Assembly: GCA_959347315.1 (NCBI GenBank)
Contig: OY365807.1
Location: 12,820,214 to 12,884,213 of the forward strand
Length of the DNA: 64,000 bases
Source of the DNA: Bimastos eiseni
Taxonomy: Eukaryota; Annelida; Clitellata; Crassiclitellata; Lumbricidae
Reading direction: 5' to 3'
Of this stretch, positions 12,191-22,678 are shown piece after piece (the stretch's first letter is position 1; each line of letters starts with the position of its first letter). The position numbers and the translations under genes are program-made. Below the pieces are notes generated by a model. That model saw nothing but the letters and a program-made list of their open reading frames with translations. It searched no databases and was not told the origin of the DNA.

Positions 12191-13002
12191 TTGAAGTTCT
12201 CATTAAATCGAACTTTCGAAATTCGATATAATAGCTGCATAAAATGAGAGTTAGGTCTAAAGTAGCCTACAGTTAATGAATCGTGTTTATTGATATTGGT
12301 CCTTCAACGAATTTTCATTTTGCAGTAACGTACATGTAAGCTGGCAATGGTTTCCGCCATCCCTACATGCTTCTTAATAGGCTAATTGAGGTGGGTGGAT
12401 CTTTGACTTGTGGGTCAGCTTTCCTCATATTCCAACAAACCGTATCTGCTTTTCAAGCCATTGAAACAAGGAGCCAATCTTGTCAATTTGTTCACTTACG
12501 TCGCCCAATAACACAATATGCTAGCGAATGACTAATTTAAATGTACAATGTGTATTGTATCTTATGATTCGTCAGTTATTCACAATCCAGTCACTTGTCT
12601 CAACGCGCTCCTCTTCCTCTCTAACACTTCTCCGCCCTTCCTGCATTTCATCGTCAAAAATTTCACGTTGTTCCATGGCCATGGAGCTGTTCCGCATCTT
12701 TGAAACAAATTCCTGCTAGTATTTGGCCTACGTCAAATAATGATCTGACCCCTTCTTCCGCACACTCGCTGTGACCATCGCCTCTTGCTATATCTCCGCG
12801 GGTCTTTTACTCAATACTATACACGCTGCTCCTTCACCAAATCACTAATCATATTTTCGTTACATAATTGAGCCATCCTCTTCCTCTTATACATCCCTCG
12901 TCGCTTCAACTCTAAACACCATCCGTCTGACCTTTTAGTCATTTGAGTCTTATCATGGAACTTAGTTTACCTCTGCCTATCGATTTTGTTTTGACTAAGG
13001 AC

Positions 13003-13382
13003 CAGTGTCGTAACCATGCCCGGACAACTGCGGACAATGCCGGGCTGCAATTAGTTCTGCCCGAGTTGCAGCTAGCCCGGATTTCAAGAAATTTTAAAAC
13101 TGTATTTTTAGTTTTTCATTGATTCATGCGCAGCCCGTGTGACTTCTGGAATTTGTCCAACTAAGTCGAGATGCTTGTGTGGTGGGGTACCCACAGTTCA
13201 TCGCATATATATTGCCATATTGCAGACTTATCGTATACACCAAATTATATCTATATATGCGATGATTGTAGCTCAAAAACGTTAGCCGAGGTAATTATAT
13301 TTTGTGCTAATTATCATAATATCATGATTAATGTTGAGTTGGCAGCTGCCCGAGTTTCATTTTGACTCTGGTTACGCCACTG
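13003..13382. mobile_element. Non-autonomous hAT-type element with 8-bp target duplication
   Basis: The element starts CAGTGTCGTAACCATG and ends with the inverted form CTCTGGTTACGCCACTG. It is flanked on both sides by the identical 8-mer CTAAGGAC (12995-13002 and 13383-13390). The 8-bp duplication and CAGTG ends are the hallmarks of hAT transposons. At 380 bp it has no transposase and relied on one supplied in trans. It sits inside an older LINE-tail-like repeat that resumes after the right duplication. Confidence 0.85.
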
Positions 13383-14225
13383 CTAAGGACTGGTTCCGCG
13401 ACTTTGCTTCCTAAGCGCTGTAGACATCTCGAGATTACGACTGGTTTCTGTAGTCAAAATAATGATCAATCAAATAGATTCATAAGTTGGTGCTCATGTC
13501 AATGCCAATTTAACATGCTCTTGTCATTATGGTGTAGTTAAATATCTTAGTATGATCTTATCTTACTGCATTCCTCGAAGCTTGTAAAAATTGAGATATG
13601 TCAATAACATGCGCGCTGCAGGGAGCGTCTTTAAATCGGCCGAAGCTCTTGAATTCTTTGAATAGACTTAAACTTCATGCCTTATCGCTTGGTCAGTTCT
13701 TTCTGTAGAAAAGGGTTATCTTGAACTATATTTCGAGTGGTTGTTGGGATTTAAAATCGCTTCTTCGACCCCTACTGAGCCGTCCATTGGTCACCACCTG
13801 CTGAGGTTATTCGACGGTATTGAGACCCTCTCCCATAGCTCAAAACGACCAGATAGACTAGTCCCACCCCTTCATGCTGTGGTCAGTGGTGGACCACTTC
13901 AACCCCATGAATCCAGCCGAAGCACGTTTTTGTCGAAGCTCATTAATCCGATTATATTGCAATTCGCGCGATTGCAAATGTCAGTCATATGATTGCCAAT
14001 TAGACTTAGATTTACACCACAGGCACTTATCACTCAAGTGACTTTTTCGAACTATGTAGATGCGGTTGTAGACACTTTTATCAAGCACTTAAAGTAGTTT
14101 GTTCCTCACGTGAAGTGCGAATAGTGTTTCTTAAGTCATCAGTCATTTATGCAGACCTATAACGAGGATAGCGTGGCAATAGTAAATAAAATTAGCTTAT
14201 TAATTCACAGGCTTATGAATGCATA

Positions 14226-14227
<2 letters not shown>

Positions 14228-14257
<30 letters not shown>

Positions 14258-14262
14258 TCCTA
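14228..14262. repeat. (TA)n microsatellite
   Basis: A pure TA run, with further TATATA-rich DNA to about 14335. A direct-repeat segment follows: 'tgttaacttcygcggcctta' occurs near 14408-14432 and again at about 15063-15085. Confidence 0.85.
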
Positions 14263-14494
14263 CACCGTATATAAACCTTTGTATATAATATACATATATA
14301 TTATAGGCCTAAATATATAAAATATATAATATATTAGAGCTGATAACGATTAAGGTATTTTAATAGCTAACTATTCAACTATTCAAGAAAACACGATTAA
14401 TAATTGATCGTTAACTTCTGCGGCCTTAGATAAAAATGCATTCCTCAACTAGTAATGACGCATAAAAATGTTCAATTGAATGGTAACTTTTAGT

Positions 14495-14917
14495 TTTTTT
14501 TATTTGCCACCGCTGAATACTTTTTCATCTTTCCTCTTTTGACTACAATCCTTCGAACGACGAACCTAAAGTTCTATCGTTACCATTTATAGGTGTACTA
14601 ATATATTGCCATTTCATTAAAAAAATTATGTTAAATAAATTAGCCAATTAAATAAATAGGGCCTATATTATTAGTCAATTGCTTAATTAAATCTACGTGC
14701 ATGTGTTTAGCTAACAACTGAAGTGACACTGGTTAAATAGACCAAAATAAAGTAGGCTTATGTTGGCAAAGCAACTCTGTGCCTAATCAGAATCAGCAAC
14801 AGTTAGAAAATCAAGCTGTTCAAAATAGGCTGAGGTTAGAAACGCCACTTACGGACAGAAAACGTCGTATTCCTCACACATGCGTCGTCAAGCCATAAAG
14901 CCTCAAGCCCGCCTTAA
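14495..14917. repeat. Right arm of a 423-bp inverted repeat
   Basis: Reverse-complement partner of 11768-12190. Divergence between the arms (substitutions plus small indels) shows that the duplication is not recent. No transposase-like ORF lies in the arms or spacer. Confidence 0.8.
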
Positions 14918-15139
14918 CCCCATGCAACATTAGCATTAATTCTCTTTTAACTGTACTATTAATATTTATTGTTAGTTAGTAATTATTAAGTAGTTATTTG
15001 TTCACAGTAGTTGTATTAAAATATTTGTAATTAATTTAATTAACGATAATTATTCAATTAATTGTTAACTTCCGCGGCCTTATTATATACATAATTATAT
15101 ATATACTATATATATAATATATATATATATAAATAAAAT

Positions 15140-15166
15140 AAGAGCTGATGGAATCGTGTTTATCAC

Positions 15167-15204
<38 letters not shown>

Positions 15205-15595
15205 CAACCAAACATGGCTTGCAGTCCAATTAACCCAAGCACGACGACACCAATTTGTAGCTATATACTCTATGCATGGTCTATTGTGACCTTCTGCGAG
15301 CCAGAAGACTCTTGACCGAATTGCATACGATATAAGATTTGTGTATATATACTTAAAGAAGACATTAATATCTATTCATAGAATGTTGGTCCCTAAATGG
15401 ATCATACGCTTTCTCACATAGCCTTGTAGTGGTCCGGGCACGAAAAATTAATCAGCCCCAGACGATCAAATTTAGAACATTAATAATCGTGCTTGGGTTG
15501 TTAATTGGACTGCAAGCCGTGTTTGGTCTGTCTGTCTATGTGAAAAACACGATCCTATCAGTTCTTTTTGTTACAAATTGGTGTCGTCGTACGCG
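15140..15595. repeat. Inverted repeat pair around GATA/GACA microsatellite
   Basis: The left copy at 15140-15260 reads 'gatggaatcgtgtttatcac', then (GATA)(GACA)n, then 'catggcttgcagtccaatta'. It recurs in reverse complement at about 15485-15590. The 'cgacaccaatttgtag' segment lies on opposite ends in the two copies, so the two units are rearranged relative to each other and are not a simple palindrome. Confidence 0.7.
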
Positions 15596-16077
15596 TGGAT
15601 AGAACCTTTGTTATTTAACCTCTGCAAGTTCCTTTGTACGAGTTTCGAGCAAATTGAGCGTCAGTCCTAAACCTCATGATGTGACTTACGAACAGGAAGC
15701 TATATGAGGCAATATGGAAAGTAAAGGGCACTCAATTATATTATTGGCTATGATGAAGTTACAGACGAACTGTTTCTTTACCACACGTGTCCTACAGCAA
15801 CCTTTGCCAAACTTATTACACAGTTTCAAGCCGGTTACAGTCCTGATAATTGTAAGTAGGCCTAGTACTCGCGAGAAACAGCGAACTGAATAAATAGTTT
15901 ACACAACAAAAAGATACGCAAGCCCTGCAACTTAATTGGATGTTTATAAGTAATAAGATGGCACGTGGGACAGTGGGGGTGAATAGTCTGTTTATATATT
16001 TTTTATGTATTTATGTTGTTTGTTTATGTTGTGTATTTATGTCATATAATAATAATAATTATTATTATTATTATTAC

Positions 16078-16297
16078 CGAAGTTTGATACCGCCCTTCTT
16101 CCAACATATTTTGCTCAGAAGTGCATACACACGCCTCGACGGCGCAATTGCAGTTGTACTGCAGAGCAATTGTGCGCGTAGGACTTGCTCAAGGTCCCTA
16201 CACAGTGACTGACGCCTCGGACGAGGGTCGAACCCGCGCGCTCAGCACACACTGAACGTTACGGGCTGACCGCTCTAACCGATCGGCCACTGTGCCA
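16078..16297 (-). mobile_element. tRNA-derived SINE, best copy of its family
   Basis: Read on the minus strand, it begins with a tRNA-like head containing an A box (TGGCACAGTGG, then 'gatcggttagagcgg') and a B box (GGGTTCGACCC). A body follows with 'ccttgagcaagtcc', 'gcaattgcgccgtcgagg' and 'tctgagcaaaat'. Body copies lie at 24294-24465 and 55676-55842 (both minus), with a diverged plus-strand copy at 33905-34075. The head ends 104 bases before the deiodinase start codon, just upstream of its likely splice acceptor. Confidence 0.85.
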
Positions 16298-16401
16298 TTA
16301 TGTTACATGTATATAATTATTTTATTTGTGTTATATACATATTTATGACTGTTTGTAGATATATATATTTCAAAGAAGAATTGAAAGTGAGAAAAAGAGC
16401 A

Positions 16402-17220
16402 ATGGAGATTCGCGGGGCAGTGACCCTGCCCGTTCGCGAGATGCGACTCCTCTACCTCCTCGTCCAGATGACGATCATGAAGGTCATGTACTGGCTGATG
16501 TTTTGGATCCCCGCCTGGAAAGCGCAGATCATTGACACCATGAACCAACGCCTAAACATGGCGGACACGGGCATGAAGGTGGAGCAGTGGCAAGACACCA
16601 TGGTCACCGTCCAGTCCTGGCGAGCCCTTGTCCGAGCCATCACGCTGGACGTCCGAAAGCGAGTGAAACAGGGCGGTCCAGCCTACGACGCGTCGGTCCT
16701 CACCCTCGATGGGAAGGAATGCAAGCTGCTTGACTTCCAGAAGGGTGCCAGACCCCTTGTCGTCGTCTTTGGCAGCTGTACATGACCTCCGTTCATGGCC
16801 AACGTCGACCGTATCGGTTGTCTGGCCTCCAACTTCTCCGCCGTCAGTGACTTCCTCGTTGTCTACATCGAAGAGGCTCACCCTGCCGACGGATGGTCCT
16901 TCAAGGACAACTACCACATCAAGTCCCATCGCAGTGCAGACGACAGGATAGCGGCTGCGAGCATCCTGTCTTCGCGGGTCCGGGGTCTTGAGGTCGTCGC
17001 AGATGCGATGACGGACGATGCGAATCGCGCATACGGCGGACTATTTGAAAGACTGTACATCATCCAGAACAACACAGTCGTATATCAGGGACAGCGCGGG
17101 CCACACGGGTTCAAGTTGGCGGAAGTTGAGAACTGGCTTGTCAACTACAACCTTCATCTTTCGCAGACAGAGACACTCGTCTTGCCTATTGAAAACCCTG
17201 TCGCCCCCAATCCATGTTAA
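16402..17220 (+). CDS. Iodothyronine deiodinase, selenoprotein (UGA read as Sec)
   Basis: Thioredoxin-fold selenoenzyme that removes iodine from thyroid-hormone-type iodothyronines at a membrane. The predicted protein is 272 residues, within the usual vertebrate range of about 250-300. Residues 14-37 form a hydrophobic N-terminal membrane anchor. The active site reads FGSCT-U-PPFMANVDRIG, with the UGA codon at 16783-16785 (residue 128), where the whole deiodinase family has selenocysteine. The same frame stays open on both sides. The family's conserved histidines are present in EEAHPADGW (H160) and IKSHRSADDR (H176), and the C-terminal RLYIIQNN...VYQG block is intact. The CDS is a single exon, as in vertebrate DIO3. 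I chose ATG 16402 because a splice-acceptor-like site precedes it at about 16359; an in-frame ATG at 16300 would be used only if that intron is absent. Third positions are more GC-rich than in neighbouring DNA. It cannot be assigned to DIO1, 2 or 3. Confidence 0.95.
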
Positions 17221-18360
17221 CCTCACCCATAAGCACTCAACAATACCACCACCGTTCAAGCGAATTCAGAAGGTGTAAAGAGAAACCAGGTCGACCGTAA
17301 CGACTCCAAACGCAAGTCACACAAAGTCGTCCGAGGCAGCTCATCAGAGCTCACAGGGTAAACCGAAGAGAAGCCATCTGGTCTCAGAGGCAGCCTAAGA
17401 GAATCCATCTGGTGTCAACTCAAGGCTGACCGATGAGAATCCACGTGGTTCCAAGAGACACCAACTGCTCTCAAGGATAGCCAAAGAGAAGCCTGTGTCT
17501 TGAACATACACAGAAACACACAGCTCAATCTGATCTCGTAACGTCTGAGTTCAAGTTATCGTTAGTCCAGTCAGTCGTAGTCGAACGTCCTCAGAGTCGT
17601 TCCAGACGCCAAGAAAGGGTCTTGCAGGTCACCAGAAACGCCAGATTCCATCCGGGTACACAAGTCATCCGTCTTAAACATCAGGCAAAAAAGACTGACA
17701 TGACATTCAGTTCATCAGTGCCATCCTAAAATACTGCATGATATGATATAAGTTGTTATCATACTGTAAAAACGTCGAACATATGGCCTATATCAACACG
17801 AAATATCATCCCACCCACCCCCCCAGAAGACATTATAAATTCTCCTACAGCCCACAAACGCAAACTACGTTGTTTTCCTGAAAAATATTGAACCCTGTTT
17901 TAAAAACATGGTGTCAGTAGGCACAATTTTTTCCAGCTTTAAAATAGGATGTCGCAATTGTCGGACATCTGTCTGGTAATTTACGCGTAAGATTTCTTTG
18001 TTGTAAAAAATACCTCCTGACTAAGCGAATCGTTAGCGAGAAGTCCGCATTTGAACTTCAAAAGAATTGCAAAGGTTTACACGAGTTGCAACATCAACTT
18101 CGTCACAGCGACCATTGGTGCATAACGCTGGTTCGCCTACGTCATCTTCACTGAACGATGGCGATGTCACCATATCTCCGGTCATGCCACGCTCCTGTGG
18201 TTATGAATTAGAAAGGGGTGGTCTTGTTCGTAATCGTCTACATTCCAATACGACACGTCGGCTACGGCACTTTCTCAGTAACGCGTTTCAAGTTTTCTGC
18301 AAAACAGCAATCACTTACTTGCCAGTTACCATGGCAGCCATAATCCGCGAAGGAGACCAG
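17221..18360 (+). other. Probable deiodinase 3' UTR; SECIS not located by eye
   Basis: A selenoprotein mRNA needs a SECIS hairpin in this region. I scanned TGA-containing stretches for the ATGA...AA...NGA core and found no convincing one in the first 1.2 kb. A degenerate tandem repeat of about 30-40 bp ('agagaagccatctggt' variants) spans 17366-17490. No AATAAA was noted close by. The SECIS could lie further 3', since in some deiodinase mRNAs it is kilobases from the stop codon. Confidence 0.4.
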
Positions 18361-19380
18361 TTTCTAGAGTAGGCTACATAAAATTTCATTGACTACTGAA
18401 GTCTTAGATTAAAAAAAGGTCCAAAATGAACAATAATGACGAATGCTGTTGCAAGATATAAAAAACGCTGTAGCTCTAACTGCAACCTGTACCCGAAGTA
18501 CCAGTCGCCATTTGTCAAAGTTTTTAAAACGCATTGGACACTGAGCATTTTTAGCGAAGCTGTCGGCTTTTGTAAACGACTAGACCTAGGTCGTATATAT
18601 CGCAGACAGTAGAGAACAGAGCGGCTGCATTACGTCATCCGCCATGTCTGTCTGTGATATATATTATATACATATATATTATAATATATATATATATGTA
18701 GGCATATTTATAAATATGCTCACACTGAGCTGTTATTTATTAGTTATTGTACATGTAAACGGTATTTATTGCTCATTGTGAGAATGAACGATTTGCGCAA
18801 ATTCTGTCGCAATCGAGCACACGCATTGGTTGAGTTAACATTGCGGGCAGTTTGTGAAGTGGATCTACGAAAGGGTTTCTCAACCTGGTTGAACTGCTGA
18901 TGTGACTGGCGCATGTCAAACTCCTCCGCTGCGTGTGTCCGTGCGCGAGGAATGCGTTGCAAACCAGTTTTCGGTACGGATGTATGCATGTACTTTTATT
19001 TTGCCTCACACGAAGTTGTGCAATATTAAAATATAATATTTGAGAAACGACGTCTTTGAATTTCTTATACATTACAAATTCTAAACAGCTCTGTATGGGG
19101 TAAACGTGAACAGAGCCTCTCAAAAGCACACTAGGCCCCTATACAATGTACATGGCCATCATATGTGGGATGTAAACTGAATTGCTACCGAATTGCACAT
19201 TATTTCGAAGAAGACGATCCGATCGAAGTTCCTTAACTTCCCTAAAACTAGCCATATTGGGTATGAAGTGTTGGACCGGTAGCCAGTCCTCTCTCTTTCG
19301 CAAATCCTATCATGATTCCTTCTCCTCCCCTCCCTCCCTCCCTCCCTCGCCGTTTCAATTGCAAACACCATCCACCTTAG
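18361..19380. other. Gene-free stretch
   Basis: It contains a TATA microsatellite patch at 18655-18705 and mixed sequence. The overlapping open frames at 18744-19129 (-) and 19159-19802 show no recognisable domains; the latter runs through repeats. Confidence 0.5.
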
Positions 19381-19384
19381 CCGT

Positions 19385-19520
19385 CTGCCTGCCCGACTCT
19401 CTGTATTTTAACCCTCTGGAGCCTATCGATTCTGTTTTGATTAAGCACATGTGCATAGGCTATATTTCCTGCGATTCCGCATTTGCGGGCGCTGTAGAAA
19501 TGTTGAGATTACGATTCATT
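19385..19520 (+). repeat. LINE-tail-like interspersed repeat
   Basis: 'ctatcgattctgttttgatt' and 'gcgctgtagaaatgttgaga' match the segments flanking the hAT insertion at about 12975-12998 and 13410-13440, and also 21550-21650. It is the same tail family as at 10436. Confidence 0.55.
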
Positions 19521-19546
19521 GCAGTCTCACCCCACCAACAGTGTAA

Positions 19547-20006
19547 GGGGTCGTCCATAAAGGACGTCCGCAAAAGCCTATTTTTGAACCCCTCCCCATT
19601 TGTCCGCATTCGACTGACCCCCTACCCCCATGTGGGGGACGTCCGCATCACGCATGTGACAGCCGCCATTACAACTTCTGATAATTATTTTACTGCATCG
19701 CTTTTTAATAAACATTTATTGACAAATAATGAGATTGAATATAAGCCATGTAAAAAAAACTTAAATTTAGTAAACATTTATTTGCATGTAGGCATCGTAT
19801 AGGCTTATCATTCTCTTAAATGTGAAGTATGACATAAAGCTAATAATAAACAACTAAGGTTATGAAGTAACTACCATTAGACGTGATTTTGGCGATAATT
19901 TAGGCTTAGCATATGCCTAGTCACATGCGGACTTTCGTGTAGTCCATCCGCATTTTTTCCTACCTCTAACCCGTCGTTGCGGACGTCCTTTGTAGATGAC
20001 CCCTAA
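19547..20006. mobile_element. Short TIR element with GGGGTCGTCC termini
   Basis: The left end AGGGGTCGTCCATAAAGGAC and the reverse-complemented right end AGGGGTCATCTACAAAGGAC match over about 27 bases, both continuing into 'gtccgca'. It is 460 bp long, has no transposase and is therefore non-autonomous. CAGTGTA occurs just outside the left end and four bases beyond the right end, so a target duplication is possible but not clean. Confidence 0.7.
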
Positions 20007-20059
20007 ATCAGTGTACTTATAATAGCTGAATTTTGTGCAGCAGAAATCTTGAACCCAAC

Positions 20060-20135
20060 TTTCTGTCCTGGTAGAGGCATATGAACCCCCGACTTCTCAC
20101 TCGACAGTCCAGCACGCAAACCACTTGACTTCCAC
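20060..20135 (-). mobile_element. tRNA-derived SINE head, minus strand, diverged
   Basis: The minus strand reads 'GTCAAGTGGTTTGCGTGCTGG' (partial A box) and then 'GGGGGTTCATATGCC' (weakened B box). This is a typical decayed SINE head. Confidence 0.35.
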
Positions 20136-22570
20136 TTCTAACCAAAATCAAGGTCCAACCTGGTTTTCCATAAGAATGCTCTAAGACCCAAGAGATACGA
20201 TTCCAGTAAGATCAAAGAGATAATTTTGAAGTGGGTTATAATTGGTATAAATTATTCAGTTGGCATGGACTTGGCCTACTTTGTGGAACAGTCTTCAAAA
20301 TGATGCTTAGATTCATCTAAGACAAAAGAGATAAGATTCCAGTAATACCCACATCACATGGTTAGTTAATGTCTCCTAAATTATAAGAGAACCATATACT
20401 GCTAATACAGTGGTTAGACCATAAGAGAATAAATCATTCTTAAGGTTATCATATTGACCTAGCAGTTCAAGTGTTACTGGTACATTGCCTACTCAAACGG
20501 GAGAGAAGCACTTCAGAAATACTCAAGTACAAATAAGTATTCTTCAGCCTTCTAAGAATAGTCCTAAGAAACTAATTAAGGATGTCCACAAATATGGATG
20601 GTGGAAGGGGTCATTCAAAAGCTGAAAGTGGAGGGGCCATGACACATGGGAATGGCAGCATTTGGATGTGGTACATAGATACTTCAGCATTTCTGGTGCC
20701 TAACCATCGAACGACACCCTGGGATCCTGAGGGACCCTAAAACAGCATCGGTCGGGACTATTTTTTGGCTATCCAAAATGTGTCAATGGTATTTTAATAA
20801 TTTGTAATCCGAATATCGCTCACCGCTTACGTCTACTGAAAACAGGTTTTGCGCTTTACCCACGACCAGCATTACCGATTATGCCCTACATTTTACTAAG
20901 CACTGGTCATTAAAGGGTTAAGGTTATCTTTCAGATAACAACACACTTCAATCCTCCCGCCCTCTCACCTTTGTCAGTCATTCACGGTCGAACCACCTCC
21001 CTAACCCACACCTCTTCCATCACTAAAATTTGCAAATTGCTCCATATACCCATAGCTATTCTACCTGTCTGGAACATACAAACTCCTGTCAGTATTACGA
21101 CAAATATCCATCCGACACTCACCGAAACCTCACCTCTTGCCGACTCACCATGTGTCTTTCACTCAAAACTGAAATTGCTGTTTTTTTCACAAATCCAATC
21201 CCGAGATCTCTTTCCCTCACCGCTTCAACGCTAAACACCACCCACCTTAGCCGTCTGACCAGTGCTTAGTCTACTTCTTCTCTTTGGGGAATCAAGGTAT
21301 GTTCAGAGGCAATGTACAAGTGCTCGAATATTTTTTATTTCCACGCTGTTTTGATAGGACATGCAACAAAAATAAGTTGGCATTGGAAGATCGCAGGCAT
21401 TTAAAGACTACAGAAAATAAGAAACAATGACATAAACAGATCATCAGATATTCAAACAGTTTCTTTAGGGGAGAAATAAATCATGGCAAAGCTTCCCCCA
21501 GGTGTCTAGATTAAACACTGCTGCCTGACCCTTTGAATCTTGACATTCTGCCTATCGATTTAGTTCGGATCGAGTGCCTGTGAATGTGCTACTTCCCATG
21601 ACTTCATTTTTTGGACCAGTAGAAATGTTGAGATTACAATTACAATCTCCAATCGTAATATTCTGGTTGGATACTAGCGCACTGGCAACATTACACATAC
21701 ACAAAACATTGCAGTATGAAAGTACCACATCGTATACCAGTCATCCATGGAATGAGGACCTCTGCAAAGGAGAGGGTAATGTCAACGAGGGCCACAAGAG
21801 GGAGTGGTCGAAAGTAGGTGCCCTTCACAGATGGCCTTAGTAAACAACACCCAATGTCTCAAAAGCCCACAATCTCAATGACCTCTGTCTTCTAACTCCT
21901 GTTAAGAAAGGTTAAGTAATTGTTTGCTTAGAAAACGCCTTTTTCAATGTTCTTTTACTGATTTTGACTTGATGTTGAACAACTGGACACTACTAATGGA
22001 TCAACCTATTAATGACAAATACGAACCAAAACGTATGGAAAACCAATGCAGCTCATCGTTAAAGGGTTCAGATTTTATTTCCCATTAATCATTACCTTCT
22101 CTCCATTAATTCGTCAGAATACTCTCATTTGTCTAACTTCCGTTTCCATCTATACATATAAAGAAGAAAAATATGTATGTAACTATCCATGTGTGTTCCA
22201 CAAAAACATTTGATCAACTCGAGCGATTGCTCCCGACTTTTCCAAAAATACTTTATAGCAGCCGACAGAAATAGGAGTTCATGATCTAAAACATGATCAA
22301 ACAAACCACACATAGGGGGTTTGCGATCTCAAAATGTCACCCCTTCACCATGCTTTTACCCCTTCCCCATTCTCAAATACCTGCCAAAAGAAAATAGAAA
22401 GTCCTTGTTTCTCTCATGGCCAGTTGTAAGTGACATGCTCAAAAGAAGGAACTTTGAAAAATGTGCGTGTTTTAGTCTGCAGAAATTTTGAAAAAAATGT
22501 GGTTCAACCCATGCAAAGCCAGGTACTTCAGCTACTTTAATATAATATTCCACTTATATGGAATATGCTT
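20136..22570. other. Gene-free stretch with repeat debris
   Basis: It includes loosely repeated segments of the type 'aagagataagattccagtaa' at about 20190, 20325 and 20385, a short palindromic element copy at 20862-20925, a LINE-tail-like repeat at 21550-21650, and another short palindromic element copy at 22022-22070. The open frames at 20971-21269 and 21574-21840 lack conserved motifs. Confidence 0.5.
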
Positions 22571-22571
22571 T

Positions 22572-22577
22572 TATTAA
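22572..22577 (-). terminator. Polyadenylation signal of MTRF1L
   Basis: AATAAA on the minus strand, about 100 bases downstream of the MTRF1L stop codon. It is the first canonical signal after the gene. Confidence 0.6.
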
Positions 22578-22678
22578 ATCCAACCCAGCCTGACTTGGAT
22601 TTCTTCGTGATTCACTCAGTTCTATTGCTTTCTGCTGAATAAGTAGATCAACAGCTATGCTCTCAACTCAAATGCCTC

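Noticed and set aside
16783..16785. In-frame stop suggesting a deiodinase pseudogene
   Set aside because: The stop is UGA exactly at the family's selenocysteine position, and conserved coding sequence continues in the same frame to 17220 with no other lesion.
17696..17770. Hairpins (e.g. 'atgatataagttgttatcat') as the SECIS
   Set aside because: They lack the paired UGA/GA non-Watson-Crick core and the apical AA at the right distance.
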